In this document: positions 47,071 through 57,232 of the stretch, piece by piece | How the letters are laid out: each line of letters opens with the position of its first letter | How positions within the stretch are numbered: the stretch's first letter is position 1 | Source: Tupaia tana | Taxonomy: Eukaryota; Chordata; Mammalia; Scandentia; Tupaiidae | Direction: 5' to 3' | Assembly (NCBI GenBank): GCA_026018925.1 | Contig: JAKSZU010000009.1 | Coordinates: forward strand, 83,011,407-83,075,406 | Length of the DNA stretch: 64,000 nucleotides | Program-made: the position numbers and the translations under genes | Notes under the pieces: model-generated | Databases searched by the model: none | What the model saw: the letters and a program-made list of their open reading frames with translations, nothing else | What the model was told of the DNA's origin: nothing

Positions 47071-48690
47071 GGCAGCAGATGGAGGGTTTCTGATTTTTAA
47101 TCCATTCAACCAGTCTGTGTCTCTTGATCTGATAATTTAATTCGTTGACATTCAATGGAATTATTGATATTTCCAAACCTGTCCCTACCATTGAGTTGGC
47201 CATATTCCTGGTTGTTTTTTGTTCTCTTATTGCTGTCTGCCTCTCTTTAATTTTCTTGGTATAGTACTCCTTTCAGAATTTCTTGAAGAGCTGGTCTGGA
47301 GTTGATAAATTCTATCAGGTTTTGTTTATCTAAGAACGTTTTTATTTTCTTTTCCCATATGAAAGATAGTCTTGCTGGGTATAGTATTCTTGGTTGAAAT
47401 TTTTTTTATTTAACACGTTGAATATATTTCCCAATTCTTTCCTTTCTTGCTTTGTTTCCAATGAGAGCTCTGGTGTTTGTCTGATGGGATAGCTTGGTAA
47501 GTGATTTGACATTTTTCTCTTGCCAATCTTAGTATCTTGTCTTTGTCATTTTGATCAATCTAGCTATAATGCGGTGTGGAGAGGATCTTCTTAATTAATT
47601 ATACTTGGGGTTCTTTGTATTTCTTGAGTCTGGATGTTTGAGTACCTCTGTAGGCTTGGAACATTTTCTTCCAGGATTTTGTGGAATATATTATCAATAC
47701 CCTTATTAGTTTCTTCACCTTCTGGGATACCAATTACTTGTATATTTGGGCATTTCATGGTATCTAGTATTTCTTGTGTACTATCTTTGGTTTTCTTGAC
47801 TGTTTTCTCAGTATTTTTGATAATTTTTTCTAAGTGATTGGTTTTGTCTTCTACTTCTGAAATTTGATTTTCTGTGTGGTCCAGCCTGCTTTGACACTTT
47901 CAAGGGAGATTTTAATTTCCTGTATTATAGCTTTCATATCTAACAGTTCCATTTGGTTCTTTTTAATGGTGTCTAATTCTTCTTTCATATCGTGGAAAGA
48001 CTTCCTCATCTCTTGGAGCTAGCTCAATGTCTCTATTCTCTTGCATCTCACAACATTTTGTTACCATAAATATTCTAAATACTTTTTCTGACATTTTAGT
48101 AATATGCTCTAAATTTTGCCTAGTTGGAGAAAGGTTACATTGTGCCCTTGGTGGAGAAGTGCTACTTGATTCTCTCATCCTTGAGGCTTTTCTTCAATTT
48201 TTAGTCATTTGGAAATGTATTCACTTCTGGTCAATTCGTTGGAGAAGGATTCTGTGACTGTGACCTTATGTGTTTCCCCCACTGTGGAGTAATTTGGTGT
48301 TATTTTCTCCCTTATACTAAGTCCTTACATGCTGGAGTTACAGGAGAAGTTTTACAATTGGATTTGTAAAGAGGAGTTTAATTATTTTTGCAATCACTAC
48401 ATTGATGTGCAAAGAATTCTATAAAACTCCCAATGTTCAGATGGTTAGCTACTATGCACTTAATCGCACCTGGGCAGAGGGTAAGGGCTGAGAAGTAAAA
48501 CAGAAAAGTAAGGTAAAGAAAAAGAAAGTAGGAAATACAAATAGGGAGAGAGGGCAAAGAAAAAAAAAATGAAATTACTAAAAAAGGGGGAAAAGTAAAA
48601 ATAAATCACTTCACAAAAAATAGAACTGTATGAAAATAAAAAACAGAGGGGTGTGCTTGCACACCACAGACAGAACAAAAAACAGGCAAA

Positions 48691-49394
48691 GGTGAAGATG
48701 CCTAGCAGCTTCCTGTACTAGGTGAGAAAAAAAAGAGATTAACAAGAGAAAGGGCCAACGAAGGCAGAGAGTTGTGTTTCAAAAAAAGAAAAAAATATTA
48801 GAAGGGGTAGAGGAGAGCAAAAGGGAGCAAAGCAGCTATCCTACCTGGCTGTTCCTGGGTCTGGGACGAGGGACACTAGCCGTGGGACACTTCACAGCCA
48901 TGAGGTTGAACCCGGATCCAAAAACAGACAGCTGTGGAGATGCCTAGCAGCTTTCTGCCCTAGGTGAGAAAAAGGACATAGATTAACAAGAGAAAGGGCC
49001 AATGAGGGAAGAGAGCTATATTTCAGAAAGAGAAAAAAAAGTTAGAAGGAGCAGAGGAGAGCAAGAGGGAGCAAAGCAGCTATTCTACCTGGCTGGTGCT
49101 GGGTCTGGGATGGGAACACTAGCTGGGGGACACTTACAGCCATGAAATTGAACCCTGAGGCCAAAAACAAAGGTGGAGATACCTAGTGGCTTTCTGACTT
49201 AGGTGAGAAAAAAGACAGAGATTAACAAGAGAAAGGACCAAGGAGGGCAGAGAGCTGTTTTTCAAAAAGAGAAAAAAAAGTTAGAAGGGACAAAAGAGAG
49301 CAAGAGAGCAAAACTGCTATCCTACCTGACTGGTGCTGGGTCTGGGACAGGGGACACTAATTTGGGGACACTTCACAGTTGTGAAGTTGAACCT
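48691..49394 (-). repeat. Tandem 5' UTR units of L1 E, about 240 bp
   Basis: The word GATTAACAAGAGAAAGG starts at 48737, 48981 and 49220 (spacings 244 and 239). GGCTGGTGCTGGGTCTGGGA and CTTCACAGCCATGA recur in step. The unit is unrelated in sequence to the roughly 160-bp unit of L1s A to D. Promoter function is inference from rodent L1s. Confidence 0.88.
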
Positions 49395-49611
49395 CTTTTC
49401 TTTTCTTTTTTAATGCAAGCATTTATAGTTACTAATGTACCTCTTACACTGCTTTTGCAGTATTCCATGAGCTTTGGTGTGGTGTATTTTTTATTTTCAT
49501 TGTCTCAAGGTATTTGTAAGTTTCTTTTGTGATTTCTTCCTTGGTCCATTGATAGTTGAAGATTCTAATGTTTAATTTCTACATATTTGATATTGTCTAG
49601 ATTTTTTTTTT

Positions 49612-49866
49612 TTTGAGAAGTTTTTCGCTATAGGGCGCGTGCGCTCGCCAGACAGACAGAGAGAGACATAGAGACAGAAAGCGAGAAATCACCCCCCAGG
49701 GGGCATGGTCACGCCGCAATCCCCTCTCCTCCTTTCTCCTCTCGGGATCTTGGGCACGCACGCACACGCGCCTGGCGTGAGTTGTAAGCCACCGGGTCCG
49801 AGATGCGAACCGCGGTCGACTACGTGGGAGTCCAGCGACATAGCCATTACGCTAACTGCTGGTTCC
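49612..49866 (-). mobile_element. Young tRNA-derived SINE, minus strand
   Basis: A nearly undecayed copy with all the main CpGs (GGGCGCGTGCGCTCGCC, GAACCGCGGTCGACTACG). It carries the diagnostic GTGAGTTGTAAGCC and GTCCGAGATGCGAACC shared with 57339 and 59476. Target repeat CTAGATTTTTTTTT on both sides. Confidence 0.97.
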
Positions 49867-50369
49867 CTAGATTTTTTTTTTTAACTGAAAGCATGGTTTA
49901 TTCCATTGTGGTCAGAAGAGATAACTTACATGATGAATCTCAATTTATTTAATTCATTTGGGGCCAAACAGGGTTAATCCTAGAGAATGTTTTATATGCA
50001 TTTAAAAAGAATGTGTCCATTTTGTTGAGTTGGGTATAGTGTTATGTATATGTGTGTTTGATCTGTTTTTATTTTTTGTAGTGTTAATCAAATCCTCTAT
50101 TTCTTTACTGATCTCTCTAGTTATTCTATTGATTACTCTAAGTGAAGTTTGCAACTATTATTTTAGAACTTTCTGTTTTCCCCTTTAATTCTGCAGTGTT
50201 TGTTTTTTATGTTTTTTGGGCTTTGTTATTAGGGACATATATTTATGATTGCTACATCTTCTTCATGAATTGACACATTTACTAATTTATAGGATTCTAA
50301 ATTTTCTCTTTGGATCTTTTGCTTCAGCATTCCAGCTGAGACTAAGGCATGTCTCCCCACACTCAGCTC

Positions 50370-50480
50370 TTTTTCAGACAGGGTCTTGTTTTATTGCTCT
50401 GGCTGGCCTTGAGCTTAAAATTCTCTTGTCTCAGCATCTCACTTTGCTGAGATTATAGGTTCACAGCACCTTGCCTGGCC
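50370..50480 (-). mobile_element. 7SL-derived monomer (FAM/FLAM-like)
   Basis: Read in reverse, GACAGGGTCTTGTTTTATTG, CTCTGGCTGGCCTTGAGC, TGTCTCAGCATCTCACTTTG, CTGAGATTATAGGTTCACAG and CACCTTGCCTGGCC follow an Alu-type left monomer point by point. Its age and monomeric form suggest the ancestral 7SL SINE of Euarchontoglires. The next 90 bp (to about 50570) are unassigned. Confidence 0.75.
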
Positions 50481-52384
50481 TTTAGGTTGTGCCAAAAATT
50501 GAACCTGGACTTTCCAAGTGGTCCCAGCTCACAAAACAGAGCATTTTAACAGTACACACAACTGCAGCTTGGCTTCCTTATTTGTCTTTAATAATGGCTT
50601 TTGACTTAAAATATATTTTATCTGATATTAGTATAGTATTGAATGGTCTTTTTGTTACTTCTTGGTTAGAACCTTTTAGTGTTAAATCTTTTTTGGGATC
50701 TTTGAGCTTCTCTGATCTAAATGTCCCCACCTTTTCCAATTTGGGGGAAGTTTTCAGCAAGTATTTTATTAAATAGCTTTCTGTTCCTATCTTTGTCTCT
50801 TTTCCTTCTGGAGCTCCCACAATGCAAATATTTGTTCACTTGGTGGCTTTACATAGGTGCCATATTCTGTCTTTAGTCTTTTTTTTTTTTTACTATTTTT
50901 CCCCCTTTGTTTCTTTGATTTCAAGGATTTATCTCCCAGGTTTGGGATTATTTTCTCTGCTTGATATAACCTGCTGCTAAAGGTTTCTGTTGTGTTTTTA
51001 TTTTATTTGCTGAGTTCTGCAGTTTGAGAATTTCAGTTTAGTTCACTTTTATGATTTGTATCTCTTTGTTGAATTCATATTTTTAGTCTTGATGTCTTTT
51101 CCTGATTTTATTGAATTCTGTATCTATATTTTCTTGTATCTTTCTGAATCTACTCAAGATCATTATTTTGAATTTCTGAGAATTTCAAATTTTGAGCAGG
51201 GTGAGGATTGTTATTACTGGAGAATTATTGGTTTTCTTTGGAGATATCATGTTCCCTTGCTTTTTCAGGTTTCTTGTGTCCCTATGTCAGTATCTACTTA
51301 TTTGATGGGAAGAGTAGCCTCTTATTATTTTATGGAGTAGTTTTCTTAGGGGAAGAATATCTCCTGAGGCTATTCCTATGCCATGGTAACATAAGCATTT
51401 TTGGTTTTAGTTAGGAGTGGGCATAATTTTGTAGTCTCCATGGGATTTCTTCAGTCATAATCAATGTCAGTAGTGTCTATGAATTACTTGGTGTCCTAGG
51501 CTGTAAACATTTGTGATGGTAGTGTTGCAGCATTTTGGGTAGATGAGAACCCCAGGTGGGCAGGTTGGCTGACAACAGTGAGAGGGACCAGAGGTGTCAG
51601 CTGACAGTTTCTGGGGAGCCTGGTCATCCCAGTGGTAGAGAAGAAACAGTTACTTGCAGTGGGTCTGGGCTGGTAGGGCTCAGGACCGGCAGCCTGCAGT
51701 ACTTGGGGGTTTCCTGTGGGGCTTAGGGACTCAGTCTGTGGAACTGTAATGGGTGCTGGAGGTGTCAGGATCTGGAAACAGTGGTCCACAGTCCCTGAGA
51801 TCATCTGAATTTTTTCACATGTTCTTAGGAACAGCCTTCCTACTGGGCTGGTACATCTATGTCTTGGAGCTAATGGTGCTGAGTGGACTTGGGTGCTAGA
51901 GTCACAGCCCCACTGCTTAGTTGAAGTGTAGTGGCAGTTACAATTGCCTGTGTCAGCATGATGAGTTGTCAGTGGGTTATCAGATATGGACATGATTGGT
52001 CCAGAGGTTAAGCATCACTCAAGCAGGTGGTTTCATTCTCAAAATGGCACAATCATACAGCAGTTTGAGTCCTAGGGAGATGATATAAATTTCCAGTTAT
52101 AAACCTTTTCCTTTTGGATCTAGGCATGTGTGGGCTTCATGATAGATAAATGTGAGCCCAAGAAGAAATAAATACAAATGCAAAATTATATAAAAAGTAA
52201 TCCTATTTTGCATATCTATACCCCTAAGGATCTTCTCTGTGCCTGGATAAATTGTTTCCATACTAATTAATATATTTGGTAACTCTGGAATGAACTTGGG
52301 CTCTTTAAGTGCCAGGCGAAAGAGTTCAAGGATTGTTGTACAGTTCAAGTAATGTAGAGCCCTCACAATTCATGAATTCAACCA

Positions 52385-52485
52385 GAGGCCACAGATGGCG
52401 TGGTGGTAAAGCACTGGACACTCCCACATTGTCGATCACAGTTTGAGTCCTGGTCCTGGTGGCTTGCTTTCTAACTTTCCCTCTC

Positions 52486-52520
<35 letters not shown>

Positions 52521-52588
52521 CTCTCTCTCCAGTAGAATTAAAATAAATGAGTAAATGAATAAAATTAAACAAATAGTTATTAAAAAAA
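52385..52588 (+). mobile_element. tRNA-derived SINE, older type, internally deleted
   Basis: AGAGGCCACAGATGGCGTGG, TGGTAAAGCACTGGACAC and B box CAGTTTGAGTCCTGG, then directly a long CT run (52482-52520) and A-rich tail. The body between head and CT stretch is missing. Target word AATTCAACCA flanks it. Confidence 0.85.
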
Positions 52589-52689
52589 TAATTCAACCAA
52601 CAGTAAATCCAGTTATATATGTACGTGTGTGTGTGTGTGTGTGTATACACTTGTTAATGTTATGTGATAAGAAGGTCCTAGCTATCCCA

Positions 52690-53490
52690 GATATTCTCCA
52701 AGGTGTTAGCCATGTTTTTTTTAATATTTACATCTATGATCCATCTCAATTAGATCTTGTGTATGGTGTGAGCTGGATTTAAAATTCACTATTTTCCATG
52801 GATAGTATTGATCCAGTATCATTTATTCAAAAATAACATCTTAGTTGACATGTATAGTATTCTCAACTGGATTTGTCTGAGAAGTATTTCATGATGGGCA
52901 AAGTATTTGTACAAGCAAAATGAAAAATAGCAATTGACTGTTTTAAAAAATAATTAGAATAATAATAATAATGATTGGGGAAAACATAGAAAAGATATTG
53001 AATGTTAAAGTGGGGAGATTAATGTCTCTGTACTGACTGACATGCATGGCATTCCCTTTTGAAAAAGCAATGTAATACACTGTAAAATTATATGTAATTC
53101 AATGTAATATAATAGAAGAACATGATGATAATAAAAAATTAAAAAATAAATAAATAAATAAATAAAAAGAAAAAAAATAAAAATAAAATAAAAAAAAAAT
53201 AACATCTTATACCTTCCAAGGGCAGTGTCGTATTTATTATAAATCAGATGACCATATATTTGGTGTTTACAAATTCCAATTTTCCTTTGGGATATTCTCA
53301 TGCTAATGCCACTCTATCTTAATTACTATGTGTAATAAGTCATGATATTTTATAACATAAGTCTCTCTAATTTTATTTTATTCCTCAAGAATGTCTTGAC
53401 TTTTTTTTCTTAAATTTTACATAAATTTTCACATACATCTATTAATTACCATAGCAATACCTTCTGGGATTATAATTAAGATTTTATTGC
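52690..53490 (-). mobile_element. Ancient L1 fragment, minus strand, interrupted
   Basis: TCTATGATCCATCTCAATTA, GTATGGTGTGAGCTGGATTT and CAGTATCATTTATTCAAAAA, and beyond the insertion AAATCAGATGACCATATATT and CCTTCTGGGATTATAATTAA, follow L1 ORF2 order in reverse. A short plus-strand L1 sits within it. Confidence 0.7.
52844..53195 (+). mobile_element. Short 5'-truncated L1 3' end, plus strand
   Basis: Only the 3' UTR of the A/B-type L1 is present (AGTATTTCATGATGGGCAAA, GACTGACATGCATGGCATTC, GATGATAATAAAAAATTAAA) with an (AAAT)n-rich tail. A perfect 14-bp target repeat AAAATAACATCTTA lies at 52830-52843 and 53196-53209. It is a classic severely truncated insertion. Confidence 0.92.
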
Positions 53491-53699
53491 AAAGGGAAAA
53501 ACAGTTAACAGACAAAAGAATGTTCTCTAATGAAAAAATCTGTAATTTTTGCTTCATAAATAATTTTTAAGAGTTATTAAAAATGATTGCATTAGAACTC
53601 TTAAAAATATTAGAATATTGGGAGAGAAATTGGTATGTAAAACAAAATAAATCTTTCATTCTCTGTACATAATATATTCCTCTATTCAGAGTTTATAGA

Positions 53700-54424
53700 T
53701 TTTCTATTTTTAAATGAGTTTATTAGATTTAACTGAATACAAAGAACTGCACATATTTATTGTGTACAATTTGATGAGTTTGAACATATGCAGACACTCA
53801 TGATACCATCACCACAATTAAGTAATAGACATATCCAAAACCTCCCAAAGTTTTCGTATGTATCCTTATTTATATGTTTGTGGTAAGGATACATAACATG
53901 ATATGTAACCTCTTAACAAATTTTGAAGTACAAAATACTGTATTTGTTAACTATAGGCACTATGTGGTATAGCAGATCTTTTGAACTTATTCAGTTTTCA
54001 TAATCGAAACTTTATTATCATTGAGCAAACACTTCCCATTTTCCCTGCCATTCAGCCTCTGGCAACGTGTATTCTCTGGTTTCACAAACTTTTTAAGAAC
54101 TCTCATATATACAATACAAATTATTCAGCCTTAAAAAAAAAAGGAATTCTGCTGTTAGTAACAACATGGGTGAGCCTGGAAGACATTATACTAAGTAGAA
54201 CATGCCAGTTGCAGAAAAACAAACACTGAATGACCCCACTTGTGTTAGATATCTTAAACATCACACGATTCAACTACATGATTCAACATATATGAGGTAT
54301 CTAAGATACTACGTGATTCTACTACATATAACTGGAATTAGACAATGTTTGTCTATGACTGGCATATTTCACTTAGTATAATGTCTTTTAGATTTACCCA
54401 TGTCATTTATAAACAACAGGATTC
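53700..54424 (-). mobile_element. Ancient L1 3' UTR with an opposed segment
   Basis: GCACATATTTATTGTGTACA and CTCATGATACCATCACCACA to about 54090 read as old L1 3' UTR on the minus strand. At 54100-54330 the text is plus-strand L1 (TTATTCAGCCTTAAAAAAAA, GGGTGAGCCTGGAAGACATT, TATATGAGGTATCTAAGATA), and from about 54335 minus-strand text returns (TTTGTCTATGACTGGCATAT, TTCACTTAGTATAATGTC). The opposed piece overlaps its flank in L1 position, so two copies or an inversion with duplication are involved. Confidence 0.65.
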
Positions 54425-54687
54425 TTTTTTTTTTAATTTAAAAATAAATGTGCCATAGGGAATGTACTCTTGCCCAAGAGAGACACAGAGAAAGAGAGGG
54501 AAAGTGAAAAATCACCCCACCCCAGATGGGTGGCCACAATGTACTTCTCTTCCATTCTCTTCTGTGGATGTTGAGCATGTATGCTCATGTACTTGATGAG
54601 TTTTTCAAGCCACTGGCTCGGTACTCAAACTGCTCAGTTGACCATGTGGAATCCAGCTGCCTTAATCTGCATGTCACCTGTTGGCCA
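54425..54687 (-). mobile_element. tRNA-derived SINE, minus strand, first of a pair
   Basis: GCCATAGGGAATGTACTCTT to CATGTCACCTGTTGGCC. Flanked on the left by AGGATTCTTTTTTTTT and followed by AGGATTTTTTTT, which also begins the next SINE. Confidence 0.88.
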
Positions 54688-54689
<2 letters not shown>

Positions 54690-54723
<34 letters not shown>

Positions 54724-54964
54724 TGGGGGGAGTTGCCATAAGATGCATGTGCTCTGAGAGAGAGACAAAGAGGAAAATAAGAACCTCCCTCCCCCAGGTT
54801 AGATGGCCACTCCTACAATCCCTCCTCCACCATTCTCCTCTCAGGATTTGAGGCATGCACACACATGAGTCCAGTGTGATTTTCAAGCTGCCATGTCTGG
54901 GACTCAAATGTGGTTGACCACGGGAGAATCCAGCACTTGAACCACCATGCCACCTGCTGACCCC
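54690..54964 (-). mobile_element. tRNA-derived SINE, minus strand, second of a pair
   Basis: A 33-T tail (54690-54722), GTTGCCATAAGATGCATGTG, and a tRNA head ending CACCTGCTGACCCC. It is then followed by a third GGATTTCTTTTTTTTT. Tandem insertion at the same T-rich target. Confidence 0.9.
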
Positions 54965-55012
54965 TGGATTTCTTTTTTTTTTTAAGGTTGAATATTTAAT
55001 TATATATATGAG

Positions 55013-55262
55013 ATTTCTTTAAAAAGTTTATGGAAAATGTATAGTATAAAAAAACTTTGCATGGATTTCACAATTTTTTGCATTGAAATAAACTTGTACT
55101 TTAACTTAATATTTTTGCAGAGTTTTTAGGCTTCCCTTAGGTATTTAAAAAAACTTCATGAAGAAATAAATTAAGAATAAATTCATTTTGGTGCAAAAAA
55201 TATTTGGAATCCATGTTCAGTTTTTTCACAATGCTCCTTTTCCGTTAACTTTTAAAAATCTC
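55013..55262. mobile_element. Two adjacent MITEs in opposite orientation
   Basis: The first copy (about 55013-55140) reads CTTTAAAAAGTTTATGGAAA, TTTGCATGGATTTCACAATT, AAATAAACTTGTACTTTAAC. The second (about 55148-55262) reads TTTAAAAAAACTTCATGAAG, TTCATTTTGGTGCAAAAAAT, CCATGTTCAGTTTTTTCACA, CCGTTAACTTTTAAAAA. The interiors run in opposite directions, so the unit is a MITE dimer or two neighbouring insertions. Confidence 0.6.
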
Positions 55263-55492
55263 TTATATGCTACATTTTACAAATCTATTTATCTATAAAC
55301 ACTTGAGTTAATGTAAAAGTCTTGAATATATCTGTTAAATATATTCTAAGTCTAACATATTAAATTTCTTTTTCTTGCCTTATTGTACTGGCTTGATCCT
55401 TTAGTGCAATAATGAGTAGAAGTGTTGATAATGAACATCTTTGTCTTATTCACAAACTCTGGGGGAAAATGTTAAAGATTTTATTATTGGAG

Positions 55493-55690
55493 CAGACAGT
55501 GGCACAGTGATAAAATGCAGTATTTCATGAGGCACTCTCACAAAAGAAGGTTTCCAGTTCAAGTTCAGATACCTCCGTGAGCATTCTTCACAGACAGCTG
55601 ACTTTGATTCTGAAGCTGGCTGAAGACTGTGGGTAGGCTGAGAGTATATTATGACATTGAGACCCTCTTGGGGGTACTGTCTCTTTTTTA
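55493..55690 (+). mobile_element. Different, unidentified tRNA-like SINE
   Basis: GGAGCAGACAGTGGCACAGT has an A-box-like start and TTTCCAGTTCAAGTTCAG a B-box-like word at tRNA spacing, followed by about 130 bp unlike the common SINE and a T-rich end. It appears once in the window. It may be a separate SINE family or a very old relative. Confidence 0.45.
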
Positions 55691-55730
55691 TCCATGAAAG
55701 AAAGAAAAAAATTAAAAAGTTATTATTTCA

Positions 55731-55999
55731 AGAGACCAGCAGTTAGTGTAATGGCTATGTTGCTGGACTCCCACGTAGTCAACCTCGGTTTGAGTCCTGG
55801 ACCCGGTGGCTTAAACTCATGCTGGGCGCGTGTGCATGCATGCCCAAGATCCCAAGAGGAGAATGGAGGAGAAGGAATTGTGGCATGGCCATCCACTCCG
55901 GGGGGTGATTTCTCGCTTTCTTTCTCTCTGTCTCTCTCTGTCTGTCTGGCGAGCACACGCACCCTATAGTGAAAACCTCTCAAAAAAAAAAAAGAAATA
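55731..55999 (+). mobile_element. tRNA-derived SINE, plus strand
   Basis: Complete, from GAGACCAGCAGTTAGTGTAA to an A-rich tail. Perfect 17-bp target repeat AAAAAGTTATTATTTCA at 55714-55730 and 56000-56016. Confidence 0.96.
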
Positions 56000-56225
56000 A
56001 AAAAGTTATTATTTCAATATAATATTAGCTATGAGTTTTATATAAATTCCCTTCATCAAAATAATGAAAGCTTTTTTCTAGTTTTCTGAGTTTTAATCAT
56101 AAACAATTATTAAATTTGATCAACTGATGGTGTTCTGACTCTACAAGATCATATTTTAATGATTTATTATTGTTTTTAGGTTATGAAATATACGGATTAA
56201 TTTTTAATATGTAAAATCAATCTAG

Positions 56226-56487
56226 GGGAAAAGCAAACAGTATAATGGTTATGTCACTGGACTCCCACATAATCGAATGTGGTTCAAGTCCCAGACTGGT
56301 AGCTTAAAACTCATGCTGAGTGGGTGTGCATGAGTACCCAAAATCCCAAGAGGAGAACAGAGAAGAAGGGATTGTAGGGATTGTAGCATGGCCATCTCCC
56401 CTAGGGGTGGTTTCTCACTTTTTGTCTCTACTCTGTGTCTATGACAAATGCACCCTATAGCAAAAATCTCTCTTAAAAAAAAGAAAA
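56226..56487 (+). mobile_element. tRNA-derived SINE, plus strand, diverged
   Basis: GGGGAAAAGCAAACAGTATA, GTTATGTCACTGGACTCCC and tail CACCCTATAGCAAAAATCTC. A small internal duplication GATTGTAGGGATTGTAG is present. Confidence 0.9.
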
Positions 56488-57232
56488 AAATCTTATTGTC
56501 ATAGCATCAACTCCACTTGGTCATGTTTTATCTCTTTATATATTACTAAATTTTATATAATGATATAATTTGGAATTATTGAACTTTAGTTATTATTGAT
56601 ATGGCCTGTTATGTTTATCTTTTATGATATCATTTTCAGCTTTTGTATCAAGATTGTATTGGATGAATAAAATTGAGTTGCAAAGTGTTTCTGTTTTATT
56701 CTGGCAGCTTTTGCAAGATTGGTAGCATTAACAACTGCAGCTATTTATACCTGAAATTTATATTACTTTAAAAATTGATTTCAACTTACTTTGCTGTGAG
56801 AAATCTTTTTGAAATAAATTTACATCCTATAATAGATGAATATTAAGATTTCTAGTTATTCCTATGTATTTCAGAAGGTTGGGTTTCAAAGAATTGTATA
56901 TTTTATATGAATTTATGAATTTATTTCTAGAAAGCTGTTTATAGTATATTATTATATTTATAATATCTAAGGGATAGTTAATCACGTTACTTAATTTTTT
57001 GAATGTTGGCAATTTGTGTTTTTTCTTGTTCTCCTCTTGATAATTCATACAAAGTTTCAATGAATTATTACATTTTAACAAAAACTTGTCATTTTTTATT
57101 TTCTATGCTGTATACCTACTTTCAATTTGATTGCTTTTTCTGTTTTCTTAATTCTTTTTACTTTCTTTGTGTTTTATTTATCAATGATTTTTAATTTTAT
57201 GATCTAGAAAATTAAATTACTCATACAAGCAA

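Larger units (their letters stand above)
43767..49394 (-). mobile_element. L1 copy E with 3-unit repeated 5' UTR
   Basis: A minus-strand L1 inserted in the ancient L1; TTTTCTTTTCTTTT flanks both ends. In element order: a 5' UTR of three units of about 240 bp (48691-49394) and a further upstream part; ORF1 (about 47640-48180); ORF2 endonuclease (46084-47203, with LNVNELNYQIKRHRLVEWIK and FSDHDGIKLDNNL); RT (44561-45358, with [20 protein letters not shown] and LLADDMIVY). The usual FADD motif therefore reads LADD. The ORF2 C-terminus is deleted: at about 44140 the 3' UTR joins text equivalent to 24800 in L1 B, a loss of roughly 0.75 kb. A perfect inverted repeat lies in the endonuclease region. 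The copy is inert. Confidence 0.88.
49411..52080 (-). mobile_element. Ancient L1, endonuclease to 5' UTR (pieces 4 and 5)
   Basis: AATGCAAGCATTTATAGTTA, ACTGCTTTTGCAGTATTCCA and CATTGTGGTCAGAAGAGATA continue piece 3 directly beyond L1 E. After the 7SL monomer it resumes at TTTGACTTAAAATATATTTT and TATCTGATATTAGTATAG, then CTCCCACAATGCAAATATTT (ORF1 region), and a GC-richer 5' end to about 52080. One SINE (49612) and the 7SL monomer interrupt it. Confidence 0.7.
55350..57232 (-). mobile_element. Ancient L1 ORF2, minus strand, interrupted
   Basis: TGCCTTATTGTACTGGCTTG, ATAATGAGTAGAAGTGTTGA and GAACATCTTTGTCTTATTC; then ATATTAGCTATGAGTTTTAT, CTCCACTTGGTCATGTTTTA and TTCTGTTTTATTCTGGCAGC follow RT-to-linker order in reverse. 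Three insertions split it (55493, 55731, 56226), and the plus-strand L1 C begins at its upstream end. Confidence 0.68.

Noticed and set aside
51496-51993. 165-codon minus frame as a host gene
   Set aside because: It lies in the GC-richer 5' end of the ancient L1, has low-complexity Thr/Pro/Ser content and no recognisable domain.
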